Assembly: GCA_050260515.1 (NCBI GenBank) | Contig: JBLNCI010000016.1 | Coordinates: 1-64,000, forward strand | From: DATJIG01 sp050260515 | Lineage (GTDB): Bacteria; Pseudomonadota; Alphaproteobacteria; SMXQ01 | Direction of reading: 5' to 3' | Length of the DNA stretch: 64,000 nucleotides | Shown: piece after piece, positions 63,727 through 64,000 of the stretch | Layout: the number at the start of each line of letters is the position of its first letter | How positions within the stretch are numbered: position 1 is the stretch's first letter | Position numbers and translations under genes: made by a program | The notes under the pieces: generated by a model | The model's database searches: none | What the model was told of the DNA's origin: nothing | What the model saw: only the letters and a program-made list of their open reading frames with translations

Positions 63727-64000
63727 TCAGATCGAGAAGTCGAGGTGCTTGCGCGCCTCGGATTCGACGCCCGCCTGGTCGGCCTTGAGACACAGGTCCT
63801 CGATGGTCACGGCGTCGAGGGTCTTGAGCAGGCTGTCCTGGACCGAGAACCACATCGGCCGCACGACGCGGGTGCCGAGATCGGACTCCGGCAGCTTCTC
63901 CTCCGCCGTCTCGCCGTTCTCGATCTGGGCGACGACGCGCGTGATGTCGCCGACGGTGATGCGCCGCCGCTCGCGCGCGAGGCGGTAGCCGCCGCGGGGT
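63727..64000 (-). CDS. Rrf2-family transcriptional regulator (partial)
   Basis: The 3' part of a gene running off the window edge; about 90 codons are visible. The translation begins RGGYRLARERRRITVGDITRVV, the wing of the Rrf2 winged helix, and continues to ARKHLDFSI. The three clustered Cys of IscR are absent; only one Cys is seen (DLCLKAD). This points to a CymR-type regulator of cysteine metabolism rather than IscR, and fits its place directly before cysK. Confidence 0.88.
   Translation of the reverse strand, partial: PRGGYRLARERRRITVGDITRVVAQIENGETAEEKLPESDLGTRVVRPMWFSVQDSLLKTLDAVTIEDLCLKADQAGVESEARKHLDFSI

Overview
This 64 kb window is chromosomal DNA of a GC-rich alphaproteobacterium, most like a Rhodospirillales-type lineage. 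The evidence is the gene order glnD / murJ-trpS / nfuA / tsaB-rimI / fur-olsBA-miaB-phoH-ybeY-corC-lnt / metK-trmB / rimP-nusA-ylxR-infB-rbfA-truB-rpsO-pnp, a typical Irr iron regulator, an alphaproteobacterial TIGR02186 protein, and ornithine-lipid genes. Most of it runs at roughly 70% GC by eye, with a few clearly lower-GC islets. No tRNA, rRNA, CRISPR array, integrase or insertion sequence was recognised.

Region 1 (1-8.8 kb) is mixed accessory DNA: an AmpG-type permease, a PfkB sugar/nucleoside kinase, a bactofilin-lipoprotein-Rieske oxygenase set, an ECF sigma/anti-sigma pair with a candidate self-regulated promoter, and an FMN-dependent alpha-hydroxy-acid dehydrogenase. After these comes a low-GC islet (7.63-8.73 kb) encoding a PD-(D/E)XK-type nuclease toxin candidate and an NTF2-fold immunity-like protein.

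Region 2 (8.9-17.1 kb) looks like a small-acid catabolic cluster: two Bug-type solute receptors (one continuing in frame into a second domain), two tandem amidohydrolases of which the second has lost a conserved Asp, a maleate isomerase/arylmalonate decarboxylase relative, an exported orphan and an SDR dehydrogenase. Two hairpin-rich palindromic repeat elements bracket the second amidohydrolase and the isomerase gene. Region 3 (17.1-21.1 kb) has two tandem family-2 glycosyltransferases, one with eroded active-site motifs, a tiny exported repeat protein and an outer-membrane beta-barrel protein.

Region 4 (21.2-55.8 kb) is the conserved housekeeping block: nitrogen sensing (glnD), a hybrid sensor kinase, lipid II flipping (murJ), tRNA charging and modification (trpS, tsaB, miaB, trmB, truB), Fe-S assembly (nfuA), iron regulation coupled to ornithine-lipid synthesis (fur-olsB-olsA), ribosome and transcription factors, and RNA decay. 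Notable control elements are a leaderless promoter for fur and a terminator-like leader before rimP.

Region 5 (55.9-64 kb) contains a nitronate monooxygenase-like protein with a cysteine cluster, an intergenic array of TGGGACA heptamers, irr, and a rubrerythrin/Fe-S oxidoreductase/DUF3501 module. A 33-bp palindrome matching the Irr iron-control element overlaps the -35 box of that module. The window closes with a sulfur-assimilation run on the minus strand (Rrf2 regulator, cysK, moeB-like, DsrE-like, SH3 protein).
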